From JBEKYD01 sp052148435 (GTDB lineage Bacteria; Acidobacteriota; Terriglobia; Bryobacterales; Bryobacteraceae), in the NCBI GenBank assembly GCA_052148435.1, contig JBKQIF010000058.1, positions 12,244 to 76,243 on the forward strand: 64,000 nt of DNA, read 5' to 3'. Of this stretch, positions 24,916 through 33,176 are shown piece by piece. The notes below the pieces were generated by a model. That model did not search any database. It was not told the DNA's origin and was given only the letters and a program-made list of their open reading frames with translations. Made by a program: the position numbers and the translations under genes. Every line of letters begins with the position of its first letter. Position 1 is the first letter of the stretch.

Positions 24916-26841
24916 ATGCGATCTTCCCTGCTTGTCTCGCTACTCACCGTTGCGGCGCTCCCCGCTCAAACCGGCGCACAGACCGCCTCTCAGATCGACG
25001 CCCAGCGCGCGGCCGTGGCCGCCATCCGCGAAAATTACACCAAGTTTGAATACCAGGTCCCGGTCCGCGACGGCGTCAAGCTCTTTACCTCGGTGTACAT
25101 TCCCAAGGATGTGTTTACCGACGGCAAGTCCTATCCCATCCTGCTGCAGCGTACCCCGTATAACGTGGGCCCGTACGGCGCCGACCACTATCGCGCCACC
25201 CTGGGCCCGTCGGATTTGTTTGCCAGGGAGAAGTTCATCTTTGCTTATCAGGATGTGCGCGGGCGTTACATGAGCGAGGGCGAGTACACCATTCTGCGCC
25301 CGCACCAGCCGGCGAAGAGCGGTCCCAAAGACATCGACGAAAGCACCGATACCTACGACACCATCGAATGGCTCCTTCACCATATTCCCGGCAACAGCGG
25401 CAAGGTGGGGATGTACGGCATATCGCAGCCCGGATTCTACGTCACCGCGGGTATGATCGACGCCCATCCGGCGCTGGTGGCCGTCGCGCCGCAGGCCCCC
25501 GTCACCGACTACTACATGGGCGACGACGTCTATCACAACGGCGCTTTCATGCTGGCCCACCGCTTCAGTTTCTACATGGGCTTCCGTCCGCGCCAGGGCG
25601 ACCCCGCGCCGCCCGCGCCGGTGCTGCCCTTTCCCTACGGCACGCCCGACGCCTACCAGTTCTATCTCGACATGGGCCCGCTCTCGAACGCCAACGAGAA
25701 ATACTTCAAGAATACGCAGCCTTATTGGAATCTGAATATCGCCCACACCTCCTACGACGAGGTGTGGCAATCGCGCGCCATCTGGCGGCACCTCAAGGCC
25801 ATTAAGCCGGCGGTCATGCTGGTGGGAGGCTGGTACGATACCGAGGACCCGCAAGGCTTGCTGCGGCAGTTCGACTTCATGGAGAAAAATTCGCCGCCGG
25901 CCGACATGCTGGTGATGGGGCCTTGGAACCACGGCGGTTTTTCGCGTGGCGCCGGCGACCGTTTGGGCAATGTCAACTTCGGTTCGAACACGGCCGAATA
26001 CTACCGCGAGAAAATCGAGCTCCCCTTCTTCCTTTACTATCTGAAAGGGCGCGGCGACGGCAAGTTTCCCAAAGCCTGGGTGTTCCAAACCGGCCTGAAC
26101 CAGTGGCGCAAGTTCGCTGCCTGGCCGCCGGCCGAGGCCAAATCCGCCGCCCTTTACCTCGACGCCAAGGGAAAGCTCGCCTGGCAGGAACCGCGGCCGT
26201 CGGGTTTCGACGAATATCTATCCGACCCCGCCAAGCCGGTTCCATACGTCAACCGCATCCAGATTGGCGTGGTCAACACCTACATGACCGAGGACCAGCG
26301 TTTTGCCGCCACCCGGCCCGATGTACTGCTGTACCGCAGCGGCGTGCTCGATCGCGACGTTACGGTTTTCGGCCCGATCGGGGTCGAGCTGAAAGTTTCC
26401 ACCACCGGTACCGACTCGGACTTCGACGTGAAGGTGATCGACGTTTACCCCGGCGATGCGCCCGACTATAACAATCCGGCGCCGGCCGGTCCGGCTGGCG
26501 CCGCCGCGGCGGGCGCCGTGCCCATGGGAGGCTATCAGCAACTGATTCGCGGCGAGCCCTTCCGCGGCAAGTTCCGCAAGAGCTTCGAAAAACCGGTGCC
26601 CTTCGATCCCGGCAAGCCCGATCGCATCGCCTTCAGCCTGCCCGACATCGCCCATACCTTCCGCACCGGCCACGAAATCATGGTGCAGATTCAGAGCTCC
26701 TGGTTCCCCTTGACCGACCGCAACCCGCAAAAGTTTATGGAGATCCCTCAAGCCCTCTCGACCGATTTCAGCAAGGCCTTCGAGCGCATCTATTGGGGCG
26801 GCAGGGACGGCTCCCGGCTGGTGCTGCGGGTAGTGGAATAA
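24916..26841 (+). CDS. CocE/NonD-type serine hydrolase (alpha-amino-acid ester hydrolase/S15 family)
   Basis: A 641-residue exported alpha/beta hydrolase with a signal peptide (1-20). The catalytic triad by motif is Ser170 in GISQPGF, Asp308 in GWYDTED and His339 in GPWNHGG. Tyr82 in RTPYN fits the oxyanion-hole tyrosine. The C-terminal ~240 residues form the jelly-roll domain of CocE/PepX proteins. The usual tyrosine after the nucleophile (GxSYxG) is Gln171 here. A TAGAAT at about 24895-24900 is a possible -10. Substrates may be acyl esters or peptides. Confidence 0.9.
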   Translation: MRSSLLVSLLTVAALPAQTGAQTASQIDAQRAAVAAIRENYTKFEYQVPVRDGVKLFTSVYIPKDVFTDGKSYPILLQRTPYNVGPYGADHYRATLGPSDLFAREKFIFAYQDVRGRYMSEGEYTILRPHQPAKSGPKDIDESTDTYDTIEWLLHHIPGNSGKVGMYGISQPGFYVTAGMIDAHPALVAVAPQAPVTDYYMGDDVYHNGAFMLAHRFSFYMGFRPRQGDPAPPAPVLPFPYGTPDAYQFYLDMGPLSNANEKYFKNTQPYWNLNIAHTSYDEVWQSRAIWRHLKAIKPAVMLVGGWYDTEDPQGLLRQFDFMEKNSPPADMLVMGPWNHGGFSRGAGDRLGNVNFGSNTAEYYREKIELPFFLYYLKGRGDGKFPKAWVFQTGLNQWRKFAAWPPAEAKSAALYLDAKGKLAWQEPRPSGFDEYLSDPAKPVPYVNRIQIGVVNTYMTEDQRFAATRPDVLLYRSGVLDRDVTVFGPIGVELKVSTTGTDSDFDVKVIDVYPGDAPDYNNPAPAGPAGAAAAGAVPMGGYQQLIRGEPFRGKFRKSFEKPVPFDPGKPDRIAFSLPDIAHTFRTGHEIMVQIQSSWFPLTDRNPQKFMEIPQALSTDFSKAFERIYWGGRDGSRLVLRVVE

Positions 26842-27081
26842 CGCTGGTTTCAGCGGCAAGCTTTCAGCGATCGGCAATCGGCCGCTCCAGTGTGGCTGAT
26901 CGCTGCCCGCTGACAGCTTCGACTGGATGTTAACGATCGACAATATAGGTGTTCCCCGTACTTCTCTGGGAAACTAACTGTATGCCCGGGCGGCGGCGGT
27001 GCGGTGCAATTCCACCTTAAATTGCACACCACACTCTAAAGTGACGAACTCGGAGCCGATATATCGAATGAGGAGTGCTTG
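26842..27081. other. 240-bp region upstream of the kinase, with imperfect inverted repeat
   Basis: No convincing gene was found. TCAGCGG...CAGCGATC (about 26860-26876) and GATCGCTGCCCGCTGA (about 26898-26913) are imperfect inverted copies. Similar GCTGCCCGCTGAAAGCT sequence occurs at 24245-24262. TCGACAATATAGG-like sequence near 26935 and the AT-rich 27000-27060 may contain the kinase promoter. Confidence 0.4.
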
Positions 27082-27234
27082 ATGATCGGCGTTCCGAAGT
27101 TCGCGCGAAACAACCCGTTGGCTGAAGCGCTGCTGGTGGGATGGGCGCCGGCGGTTGGCTTTGGCGCCTGGACCGGGCGCATCCCGAGGGCTATCGAGCG
27201 CGCGCGGAGATTCCCGCCGGGTTGCCCGCCATGA
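27082..27234 (+). CDS. possible 50-residue upstream ORF coupled to the kinase gene
   Basis: ATG 27082 follows a good AGGAG Shine-Dalgarno at the proper distance. The frame (MIGVPKFARNNPLAEALLVG, then WAPAVGFGAWTG) ends in a TGA that overlaps the kinase ATG. Start, spacing and overlap all fit translational coupling or a leader peptide. The protein matches nothing recognised, so the coding status rests on its signals. Confidence 0.45.
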   Translation: MIGVPKFARNNPLAEALLVGWAPAVGFGAWTGRIPRAIERARRFPPGCPP

Positions 27235-29741
27235 GCGCAAACTCTTCAAAGGCGCGTGGGGCGGCACGATCCTGGCGTGGCCGCCTGGTTTTGCTGGTGG
27301 GGCTCCTGGCAGCCTTGCTGGCCGGGCTCGGGATCTGCCGGCGAACTGCGCGGACACCCCCCGAGCGAATCCTCAAGATCGGCTTCCAGAACAATCCGCA
27401 CTTACTGTATGTGGATGCGCAGGGCCGGCCAACCGGCCCGGCCTTGGATCTGATCGACCTCGCGGCGCGCCGGAGCGGGATTCGCCTGGACTGGGTGTAC
27501 ACGCCGGAGGGCTTTGAGCGGGCACTCTCCACCAATACCCTCGACCTGTGGCCACTGACGGTGGATCTGCCGGAGCAGCGGCGCTTTCTCTACATCGGCG
27601 CGCCGTGGGCCAGACTCACCTATGTGATCGTTTCGTTGCCGTCTCTGCCCATCCACGGTCCGCAAGACGTGCGCAGAAGAACCTTGGCCGCAACCACTCG
27701 GGTCGCCGCCGATGCGCGCGTGATCGAACGCTATATGCCCCGCGCCTCCGTCGTTCCCCAGCTCGATTCGGCGGGCGTGATTTCAGCGGTCTGCAGCGGA
27801 GCCGCGGCCACCGGCCTGCTGGCGATCAGCCCGTTGCGCGCCCCGCTGCAATCCAGTTGCAATGGAACGGCTCTGCGATTGCGTCCCATCGCCGGCGCCA
27901 CGTACTGGATCGGATTGGGAGCCTCCAAATCCAATTCCGCGGCGCAGGCGGCCGCCGAGACGCTGTGCCAGGAAATCGGCCGAATGGCCGCGGACGGCAC
28001 TACCGCCAACATCGACTTTCGCTGGAACACCGATATGAGCACCGAGATCGGCGCCGTCTTCGCCGATCGCAAGGCGCGGCTCTACCAGACTGTGCTTTTG
28101 ACAGCGCTGTGCGTGTTTGCGATCACGCTGCTGGTTACGTTCGTACTGGCCGGCCGTTTGGCGGTTTCGCAGCGCATCGCGAAAGCCGCCAACCTGGCCA
28201 AGAGCCAGTTCCTGGCGAATATGAGCCACGAAATCCGCACGCCTCTGAATGGGATATTGGGGATGACCGAACTGGTGTTCGACACCGAGCTGACTCACGA
28301 GCAGCGGGATTACCTCGGCGCCGTCAGGGTTTCGGCGGATTCGCTGCTCTCGGTGATCGACGATATCCTCGACCTTTCCAAAATGGAGGCGGGTAAATTC
28401 GAGCTCGATCCGGTCGCATTTGAGCCCCGCGTGCTGGTGGAACAGACGGTCGGAATGCTGGCGTTGCGCGCCCATCAAAAGGGTTTGGAGCTGGCGTGCG
28501 AAGTGGGTCCTTCCCTGCCCGAATCGGTGGTGGGCGACGCCGGGCGGATCCGCCAGATCCTGATCAACCTGGTAGGCAACGCGGTGAAGTTTACCGAGCG
28601 CGGCGAGGTCCTGGTAACGGTGAAGGGCGCTCCCGTCCCCGACCGCACGGGCATCGAGCTTCGCTTTTCGGTCCGCGATACCGGGATCGGCATCGCGCCG
28701 GAGAAGCAGCAGGCGATCTTCGAGGCTTTCACCCAGGCCGACTCCTCCACCACCCGCCGTTACGGTGGAACCGGCCTGGGTCTGACGATTTCGCTGCACC
28801 TGGTGCAGATGATGGGCGGCATCATCTGGGTGGAGAGCCAGCCGGGAAGGGGCAGCACCTTCCATTTCACGGTCCAGGCCGGCCGGGAAGGGAACTCGCC
28901 CGCTGCCGTTCCACCCGATCGCAAACTGCTCGAAGGCGTTCCGGCGCTGATCGTGGACGACAACCAAACCAACCGGCGCATCCTGTTCGAGAACCTGTCC
29001 CGATGGGGGATGCGGCCGGTCGAGGCGGAAAGCGGCGCGGCCGCCATTCGTCTGCTGGAAGGCGCTTCGTTCCCGCTGGTGCTGACCGACGTTCACATGC
29101 CGGAGATGGACGGCTTCCAACTGGCCGAGCACATCAAGCGAGGGAATGCCGCAATGCCGATCGTGATGCTGACTTCGGACACTGGCGCCGGCGATGTGAC
29201 GCGCAGCCGGGAGTTGGGAATCGAGGCATACCTCACCAAGCCAGTCGCCCAGGCGGAATTGCAGGAGGCGATCTTGCGGGTTCTTTCGCGTGCGCCGCGC
29301 GTCCAGCCGGCGCCGCCGCCTGCCGAGCCTGCCTCCGAGAGCCCGAAACGGGCCGTCACCCTGCGCATTCTGCTGGCGGAAGACAACCCGGTCAACCAGC
29401 AGGTTGCGCTGCGCATGCTGGAACGGCAGGGCCATAGCGTGACGCTCGCGGGAGACGGCCGGGCGGCCTTGGCGGCACTTGGGCGCGGGCCTTTCGATCT
29501 GCTCCTGATGGACGTTCAGATGCCGGACATGGATGGATTCGAGGCTACCGCGGCGATTCGCGATCGGGAACGCGGCACCGGGGAGCACGTCGCCATCTTC
29601 GCCATGACCGCACACGCCATGGCGGGCGACCGGGAGCGATGCCTTGCGGCCGGCATGGATGGCTACATCGCCAAACCGATCCGCAAGAAGGACCTGCTGG
29701 ATGCCCTGGCCCGGGTGCGCCCTGCCCATGTCGATCGCTAA
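27231..29741 (+). CDS. hybrid sensor histidine kinase with periplasmic SBP-like domain
   Basis: An 836-residue protein from ATG 27231. A membrane segment at about 17-35 precedes a periplasmic domain (about 45-275) resembling bacterial extracellular solute-binding family 3 (RILKIGFQNNPHLLYVDAQG). A second membrane segment is at about 285-310. HisKA has phospho-acceptor His333 in NMSHEIRTPLNG. HATPase boxes include NLVGNAVKFTERG and RRYGGTGLGLTIS. Two receiver domains follow, with Asp620 (TDVHMPEMDG) and Asp761 (MDVQMPDMDG) as the expected phosphorylation sites. There is no HPt domain, so an external phosphotransfer protein is likely. Confidence 0.93.
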   Translation: MSANSSKARGAARSWRGRLVLLVGLLAALLAGLGICRRTARTPPERILKIGFQNNPHLLYVDAQGRPTGPALDLIDLAARRSGIRLDWVYTPEGFERALSTNTLDLWPLTVDLPEQRRFLYIGAPWARLTYVIVSLPSLPIHGPQDVRRRTLAATTRVAADARVIERYMPRASVVPQLDSAGVISAVCSGAAATGLLAISPLRAPLQSSCNGTALRLRPIAGATYWIGLGASKSNSAAQAAAETLCQEIGRMAADGTTANIDFRWNTDMSTEIGAVFADRKARLYQTVLLTALCVFAITLLVTFVLAGRLAVSQRIAKAANLAKSQFLANMSHEIRTPLNGILGMTELVFDTELTHEQRDYLGAVRVSADSLLSVIDDILDLSKMEAGKFELDPVAFEPRVLVEQTVGMLALRAHQKGLELACEVGPSLPESVVGDAGRIRQILINLVGNAVKFTERGEVLVTVKGAPVPDRTGIELRFSVRDTGIGIAPEKQQAIFEAFTQADSSTTRRYGGTGLGLTISLHLVQMMGGIIWVESQPGRGSTFHFTVQAGREGNSPAAVPPDRKLLEGVPALIVDDNQTNRRILFENLSRWGMRPVEAESGAAAIRLLEGASFPLVLTDVHMPEMDGFQLAEHIKRGNAAMPIVMLTSDTGAGDVTRSRELGIEAYLTKPVAQAELQEAILRVLSRAPRVQPAPPPAEPASESPKRAVTLRILLAEDNPVNQQVALRMLERQGHSVTLAGDGRAALAALGRGPFDLLLMDVQMPDMDGFEATAAIRDRERGTGEHVAIFAMTAHAMAGDRERCLAAGMDGYIAKPIRKKDLLDALARVRPAHVDR

Positions 29742-29777
29742 TTACCGTACCCATCGACCCGGCTGCCGCTGCGCTTT

Positions 29778-29833
29778 GAAGTATGCTTCTTTTCCAGCTC
29801 CGTGATCGCCGCCAGCACATCCGTGCTGTGATG
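29778..29833. repeat. left 56-bp direct repeat (peroxiredoxin gene 3' end)
   Basis: This sequence is identical to 31423-31478 except for two mismatches. Read leftward it encodes HHSTDVLAAITELEKK, then continues HTSKRSGSRVDGYGN and a stop, which may be the original C-terminus of the peroxiredoxin before the island entered. Confidence 0.85.
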
Positions 29834-30206
29834 TCCCCGGACGACGCTCTCGGGGGCGTAACGGAAGATTGGCCTGCGGATATGCAAGAAGGCGCCCGGC
29901 TCGGTGACAAAAATCTTGTGACTAGATTTGCCGTATTTTCAAACACATGCGGTTTTGGTTCCACCTCCATGTACTCGCCCGCATGCTACCTTTGGGTCGG
30001 GTAGCGAGCTTGCGCTCGCCGCAAGCTTTCGCGTGGCTCACAACGGGCCTGGATTGTCAGCATGACAGGGCGGCGTTTTGGTACTACATCTTCCGAGGGC
30101 GCTCCTAGTACGATAAAAGTCATAACCCCATGGAAACTGTTGACCACGCGTATAAAACGTGGTCAGATTGGCTAGGCCAATAAGACCGCGTGCGGCGTAT
30201 AGTCCC

Positions 30207-30236
30207 TTGACGGAATGCCGATGATTCGGGTATGTT
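30207..30236 (+). promoter_or_regulatory. possible promoter of island genes
   Basis: TTGACG (30207-30212) and TATGTT (30231-30236) with an 18-base spacer, in a low-GC region upstream of the orphan gene at 30461. Confidence 0.35.
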
Positions 30237-30460
30237 CAATTTATCACTAGAACGTCTTTTAGGCTTGCCCGAAGTGGCTGCATCAGCATTGAGCATGTCT
30301 AGGTGGTTGTGTCCGGTAGCTATAAGAAAACAAGTAACTTACTCGGCTGACGGGAATTTACAGTCCGGACTTGGCTTGAACGCGTCAAATTGGTCAGGGA
30401 GCAATGAGGGCGCACTGAGGCACCAAACGTGCTCATCTTGTCGATAAGGAGGTGAAGCTT

Positions 30461-30883
30461 ATGGCGCCGGCATTCACTGAATTGGCGAAATCCAGCACCG
30501 GGAGCGTCCCCGACCAGCCGCTAGACAGATTCAAGGAATGGGAGTCCGCTTACGAGAACTGGTTTAGCCACTATTTAAACCAACCGGGCAAGTTCTGGGG
30601 CGTTTACTCTCCATCAAGCAACACGTTCGCTGTCCGATTCGCCGATGAAGCAAGGAAGCCCAAGGAACATTTCATGCGACGACTGCTGATGCAGTTCACC
30701 TTTTTCCCCGGGACTAGAATTCCACATCATCGACGGTTCACGTCTGACCAAGAGGCTATGCTTAACGACTGGGCTATGATCGGTTCTGATTTGTACAGGG
30801 CAATTCAACAGTATAAGGTCGAGCCACATCGTGTCCGAACAGATCGGAAGACCACCGACACCCCCGCCGCCGCCGCTAGGTAA
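30461..30883 (+). CDS. hypothetical protein of the mini-island
   Basis: A 140-residue protein. ATG 30461 is chosen because AAGGAGG ends 8 bases before it; a GTG nine bases upstream lies within that ribosome-binding site. The protein is mixed alpha/beta with many aromatic residues (ENWFSHYLNQPGKFWGVYSP, then SSNTFAVRF). It ends in a proline/threonine/alanine-rich tail, with no signal peptide or membrane segment. No family was recognised. Its last 53 bases overlap the start of the DUF2335 frame in another phase, so the two genes were probably coupled. Base composition is lower in GC than the flanks. Confidence 0.65.
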   Translation: MAPAFTELAKSSTGSVPDQPLDRFKEWESAYENWFSHYLNQPGKFWGVYSPSSNTFAVRFADEARKPKEHFMRRLLMQFTFFPGTRIPHHRRFTSDQEAMLNDWAMIGSDLYRAIQQYKVEPHRVRTDRKTTDTPAAAAR

Positions 30884-31322
30884 GCAGCCCGGATATGCCG
30901 CGATCGCTGTAGAGAGTTTCGCGGGACCAATACCGCCGCCGCAGATTCTTCAAGGGTACGAAACCGCCTGCCCTGGGGCTGCCCACCGCATCATCTAACT
31001 GGCCGAGTCTCAAAGCGCCCATCGTCGCAGGATGGAAGAAAAGGAGCTGGATGCGCAGGTGGAAGGCATGCGCATGCAATTTCATGAGGCACGTCGTGGG
31101 CAGGTGTTTGCTTTTTGCGTTTCGGCGTTATTCCTAATCTGCGGCGCGGTCGTTGTTGTCTTTGGGTACCCGTGGCCAGGAGCCCTTTTCGGAACTATGG
31201 GAATCAGCGGCATTGTCACGACTTTCGTCACAGGCAGAGGCAGCAAACCAGAATCCCAACAGCGTCCATCATCGACTGCACCCCAAGGTTCACCAAAAGG
31301 AAAGCGGAACCAACGCCGGTGA
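30831..31322 (+). pseudogene. DUF2335-family membrane protein gene interrupted by an in-frame TAA
   Basis: From GTG 30831 the frame reads 55 codons (including FAGPIPPPQILQGYETACPG), meets TAA at 30996-30998, and continues in the same frame with LAESQSAHRRRMEEKELDAQ, then RRGQVFAFCVSALFLICGAV. Together this is a complete DUF2335 protein: a P-rich N-terminus, the conserved RII-LAE-QSAHR segment, and two C-terminal membrane helices. A single change from GAA to TAA would explain the break. A shorter product from ATG 31032 (96 residues, both helices) could still be made. Confidence 0.75.
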
Positions 31323-31403
31323 GCCCCTAGGCAACTTGAGGTCCGACAACGGTGCGGTCGTCTGTACAAGGGGAATCTGCTCAATCCGGACGTTACCAAC
31401 GCG

Positions 31404-32042
31404 TCAGAATCCACCGAGCGCTGAAGTCTGCTTCTTTTCCAGCTCCGTGATCGCCGCCAGCACATCGGTGCTGTGATGCCGCGGTTCGGTGTCCATCCAG
31501 ATTTTGGCGATGCGGCCCTGCGGATCTACCAGGAACGTGGCTAGGACGGGCCGCTTCAGAATCATCGCCAGCCGGTGCCTCGCGCCGTAGCTTTTCGCCA
31601 TCTTTCGCTTGTGGTCCGATAGCAGCTTGAAGGTGAGCTCCTGTTGCGCGGCGAACTCTTTGTGGCGCTTGGGGGAATCCGGACTGACGCCGACAACCAC
31701 GGCGTGCGCCTTTTCGTACTCCGCCAGATCGCGCTGAAAGTTATGCGCTTCGATGGTGCAGCCGGGGCTTTCGTTGTACGGGTAGAAATACAGAACCACC
31801 CATTTGCCGCGGAGATCTTTGAGATTAACCGTGCCGCCATCCTGGGCGGGCAGGCTGAAATCCGGGGCCACATCGCCGGCCTTGAGCACCCGGTTGATAT
31901 CGGGGTGTGGCACGGCGGTCTTTTTCTTGAGGAACGGCATGCCGAATGCCGTGCCGAACCCGAGCAGCGTAACGGCCGCCAGGATAAGGAGTGAGCCGGC
32001 CCGAAATGGAGTGAGATCGAAACCCAACCGAGCCTTATTCAA
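31404..32042 (-). CDS. membrane-anchored peroxiredoxin (AhpC/TSA, Bcp-like)
   Basis: A 212-residue thiol peroxidase. A membrane segment or uncleaved signal lies at about 15-35 (GSLLILAAVTLLGFGTAFG). The thioredoxin fold starts at AGDVAPDFSLPAQDGG (about 55). The peroxidatic cysteine is in YNESPGCTIEAHNF (about 94); the Bcp pattern is usually TPGCTxEA. No resolving cysteine follows at the Bcp position. Its last codons coincide with the 56-bp direct repeat, so the present C-terminus (QTSALGGF) may have been supplied by the island. Confidence 0.9.
   Translation of the reverse strand: MNKARLGFDLTPFRAGSLLILAAVTLLGFGTAFGMPFLKKKTAVPHPDINRVLKAGDVAPDFSLPAQDGGTVNLKDLRGKWVVLYFYPYNESPGCTIEAHNFQRDLAEYEKAHAVVVGVSPDSPKRHKEFAAQQELTFKLLSDHKRKMAKSYGARHRLAMILKRPVLATFLVDPQGRIAKIWMDTEPRHHSTDVLAAITELEKKQTSALGGF
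31423..31478. repeat. right 56-bp direct repeat within peroxiredoxin gene
   Basis: This is the partner of 29778-29833 (two mismatches). It lies inside the 3' end of the intact peroxiredoxin gene, the common location of integrative-element attachment sites. Confidence 0.85.
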
Positions 32043-32118
32043 TCGGGTCTTCCCGTTCCATCCACAGGGTCGGGCGCTGCTGTCCCACCATGCTCCGAGT
32101 CTACAACAGCCGGCTTGT

Positions 32119-32124
32119 TACAAT
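32119..32124 (+). promoter_or_regulatory. -10 element upstream of pheS
   Basis: TACAAT followed by GAAG, 14 bases before the pheS ATG. It predicts a very short 5' untranslated region. The same TACAATGAAG occurs before the gene at 36384. Confidence 0.45.
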
Positions 32125-32138
32125 GAAGCTTCACGCTC

Positions 32139-33161
32139 ATGTTGGCTGATTCCATACAGGAACTGGAAGCCGGTTCCCTGGCGCGGATACACGCGGCCCG
32201 CACCCAGGAAGAGTTGGAAGCGGTGCGGGTAGAGGTGCTCGGCCGCAAAGGCACGCTCACCCTGGCGCAGAAGGAAATCGGCAAGCTGGCGCCGGCCGAG
32301 CGTCCCGCCTTTGGGCAGATTCTGAACGGCGCCAAGCGGAAGCTGGAAGCCGAACTCGATCTCCGCAAACGCGAGTTCGACCGGGCCGCCACCGGCGCGC
32401 GTCTGGCGGGAGAATGGCTCGACCTGACCCTGCCCGCTCCGCCGCCGCGGCGCGGCCACCTGCACCCCATCACGCGCATCCAGCGGGAGCTCGAAGAGCT
32501 GTTTCGATCGCTCGGTTTCGCCGTGCTGGACGGGCCGGAGGTGGAAGACGAGTATCACAACTTCGATGCCTTGAACATTCCCGCGGAGCATCCCGCGCGC
32601 GACATGCAGGACACGTTTTGGCTCGAAGGCGGCAACCTGCTGCGCACCCACACTTCGCCGGTGCAGGTGCGCGGCATGGAACGGCTGGGGTTGCCGCTGC
32701 GCATGATCGCGCCCGGCCGCGTGTTCCGCAACGAGAGCGTGGATGCGTCCCACGAGCACACCTTCTATCAACTCGAAGGCATGATGATCGACCGCGACGT
32801 TTCGGTGGCGCACCTGCTCTATTTCATGAAAACGCTGCTCGCCGCCATCTTCCACCGGGAGGTGGCGGTGCGTCTGCGGCCGGGTTATTTCCCGTTCGTG
32901 GAGCCCGGCTTCGAACTGGATATTCAGTGCCTGATCTGCGGCGGCGCCGGCTGCGCCGTGTGCAAGCAGAGCGGCTGGGTGGAATTGCTGCCCTGCGGGC
33001 TGGTGAACCCGAACGTGCTGCGCATGAGCCACATCGACCCGGAGGAGTGGAACGGCTTCGCCTTCGGCCTGGGGCTGACGCGCCTCGCGATGATGCGCTA
33101 CGGCATCGACGATATCCGCCAACTGCAGGGCGGCGACCTGCGATTTCTGGAACAGTTCTGA
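32139..33161 (+). CDS. pheS: phenylalanyl-tRNA synthetase alpha subunit
   Basis: A 340-residue catalytic subunit of the class II alpha2beta2 synthetase. An N-terminal coiled-coil tRNA-binding arm (1-85) precedes motif 2 (RMIAPGRVFRNESVDASHEH) and FYQLEGMMIDRDVS. Motif 3 is GLGLTRLAMMRYGIDDIRQL. A cysteine-rich loop CLICGGAGCAVCK at about 267-279 replaces the simpler loop of E. coli PheS, a variation seen in several phyla. pheT follows 15 bases later. Confidence 0.96.
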   Translation: MLADSIQELEAGSLARIHAARTQEELEAVRVEVLGRKGTLTLAQKEIGKLAPAERPAFGQILNGAKRKLEAELDLRKREFDRAATGARLAGEWLDLTLPAPPPRRGHLHPITRIQRELEELFRSLGFAVLDGPEVEDEYHNFDALNIPAEHPARDMQDTFWLEGGNLLRTHTSPVQVRGMERLGLPLRMIAPGRVFRNESVDASHEHTFYQLEGMMIDRDVSVAHLLYFMKTLLAAIFHREVAVRLRPGYFPFVEPGFELDIQCLICGGAGCAVCKQSGWVELLPCGLVNPNVLRMSHIDPEEWNGFAFGLGLTRLAMMRYGIDDIRQLQGGDLRFLEQF

Positions 33162-33176
33162 GGCTCCGAGGCGCCA

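Larger units (their letters stand above)
29742..30460. other. 719-bp left part of mini-island, no convincing gene
   Basis: This holds the left copy of the peroxiredoxin-derived direct repeat (29778-29833), then mostly non-coding DNA of visibly lower GC. GACCACG...CGTGGTC near 30140-30162 is a small hairpin. TTGACG-N18-TATGTT (30207-30236) is a possible promoter for the downstream island genes. A frame at 30232-30447 was not accepted as a gene. Confidence 0.5.

Noticed and set aside
26974..27230. Minus-strand frame reading IRYIGSEFVTLECGVQFKVE
   Set aside because: Part of it looks protein-like, but it starts antisense to the kinase gene and matches no family. The rightward small ORF has better translation signals.
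30232..30447. A 71-codon frame in the mini-island
   Set aside because: No Shine-Dalgarno and no protein family; the composition looks non-coding, and a probable promoter overlaps its start.
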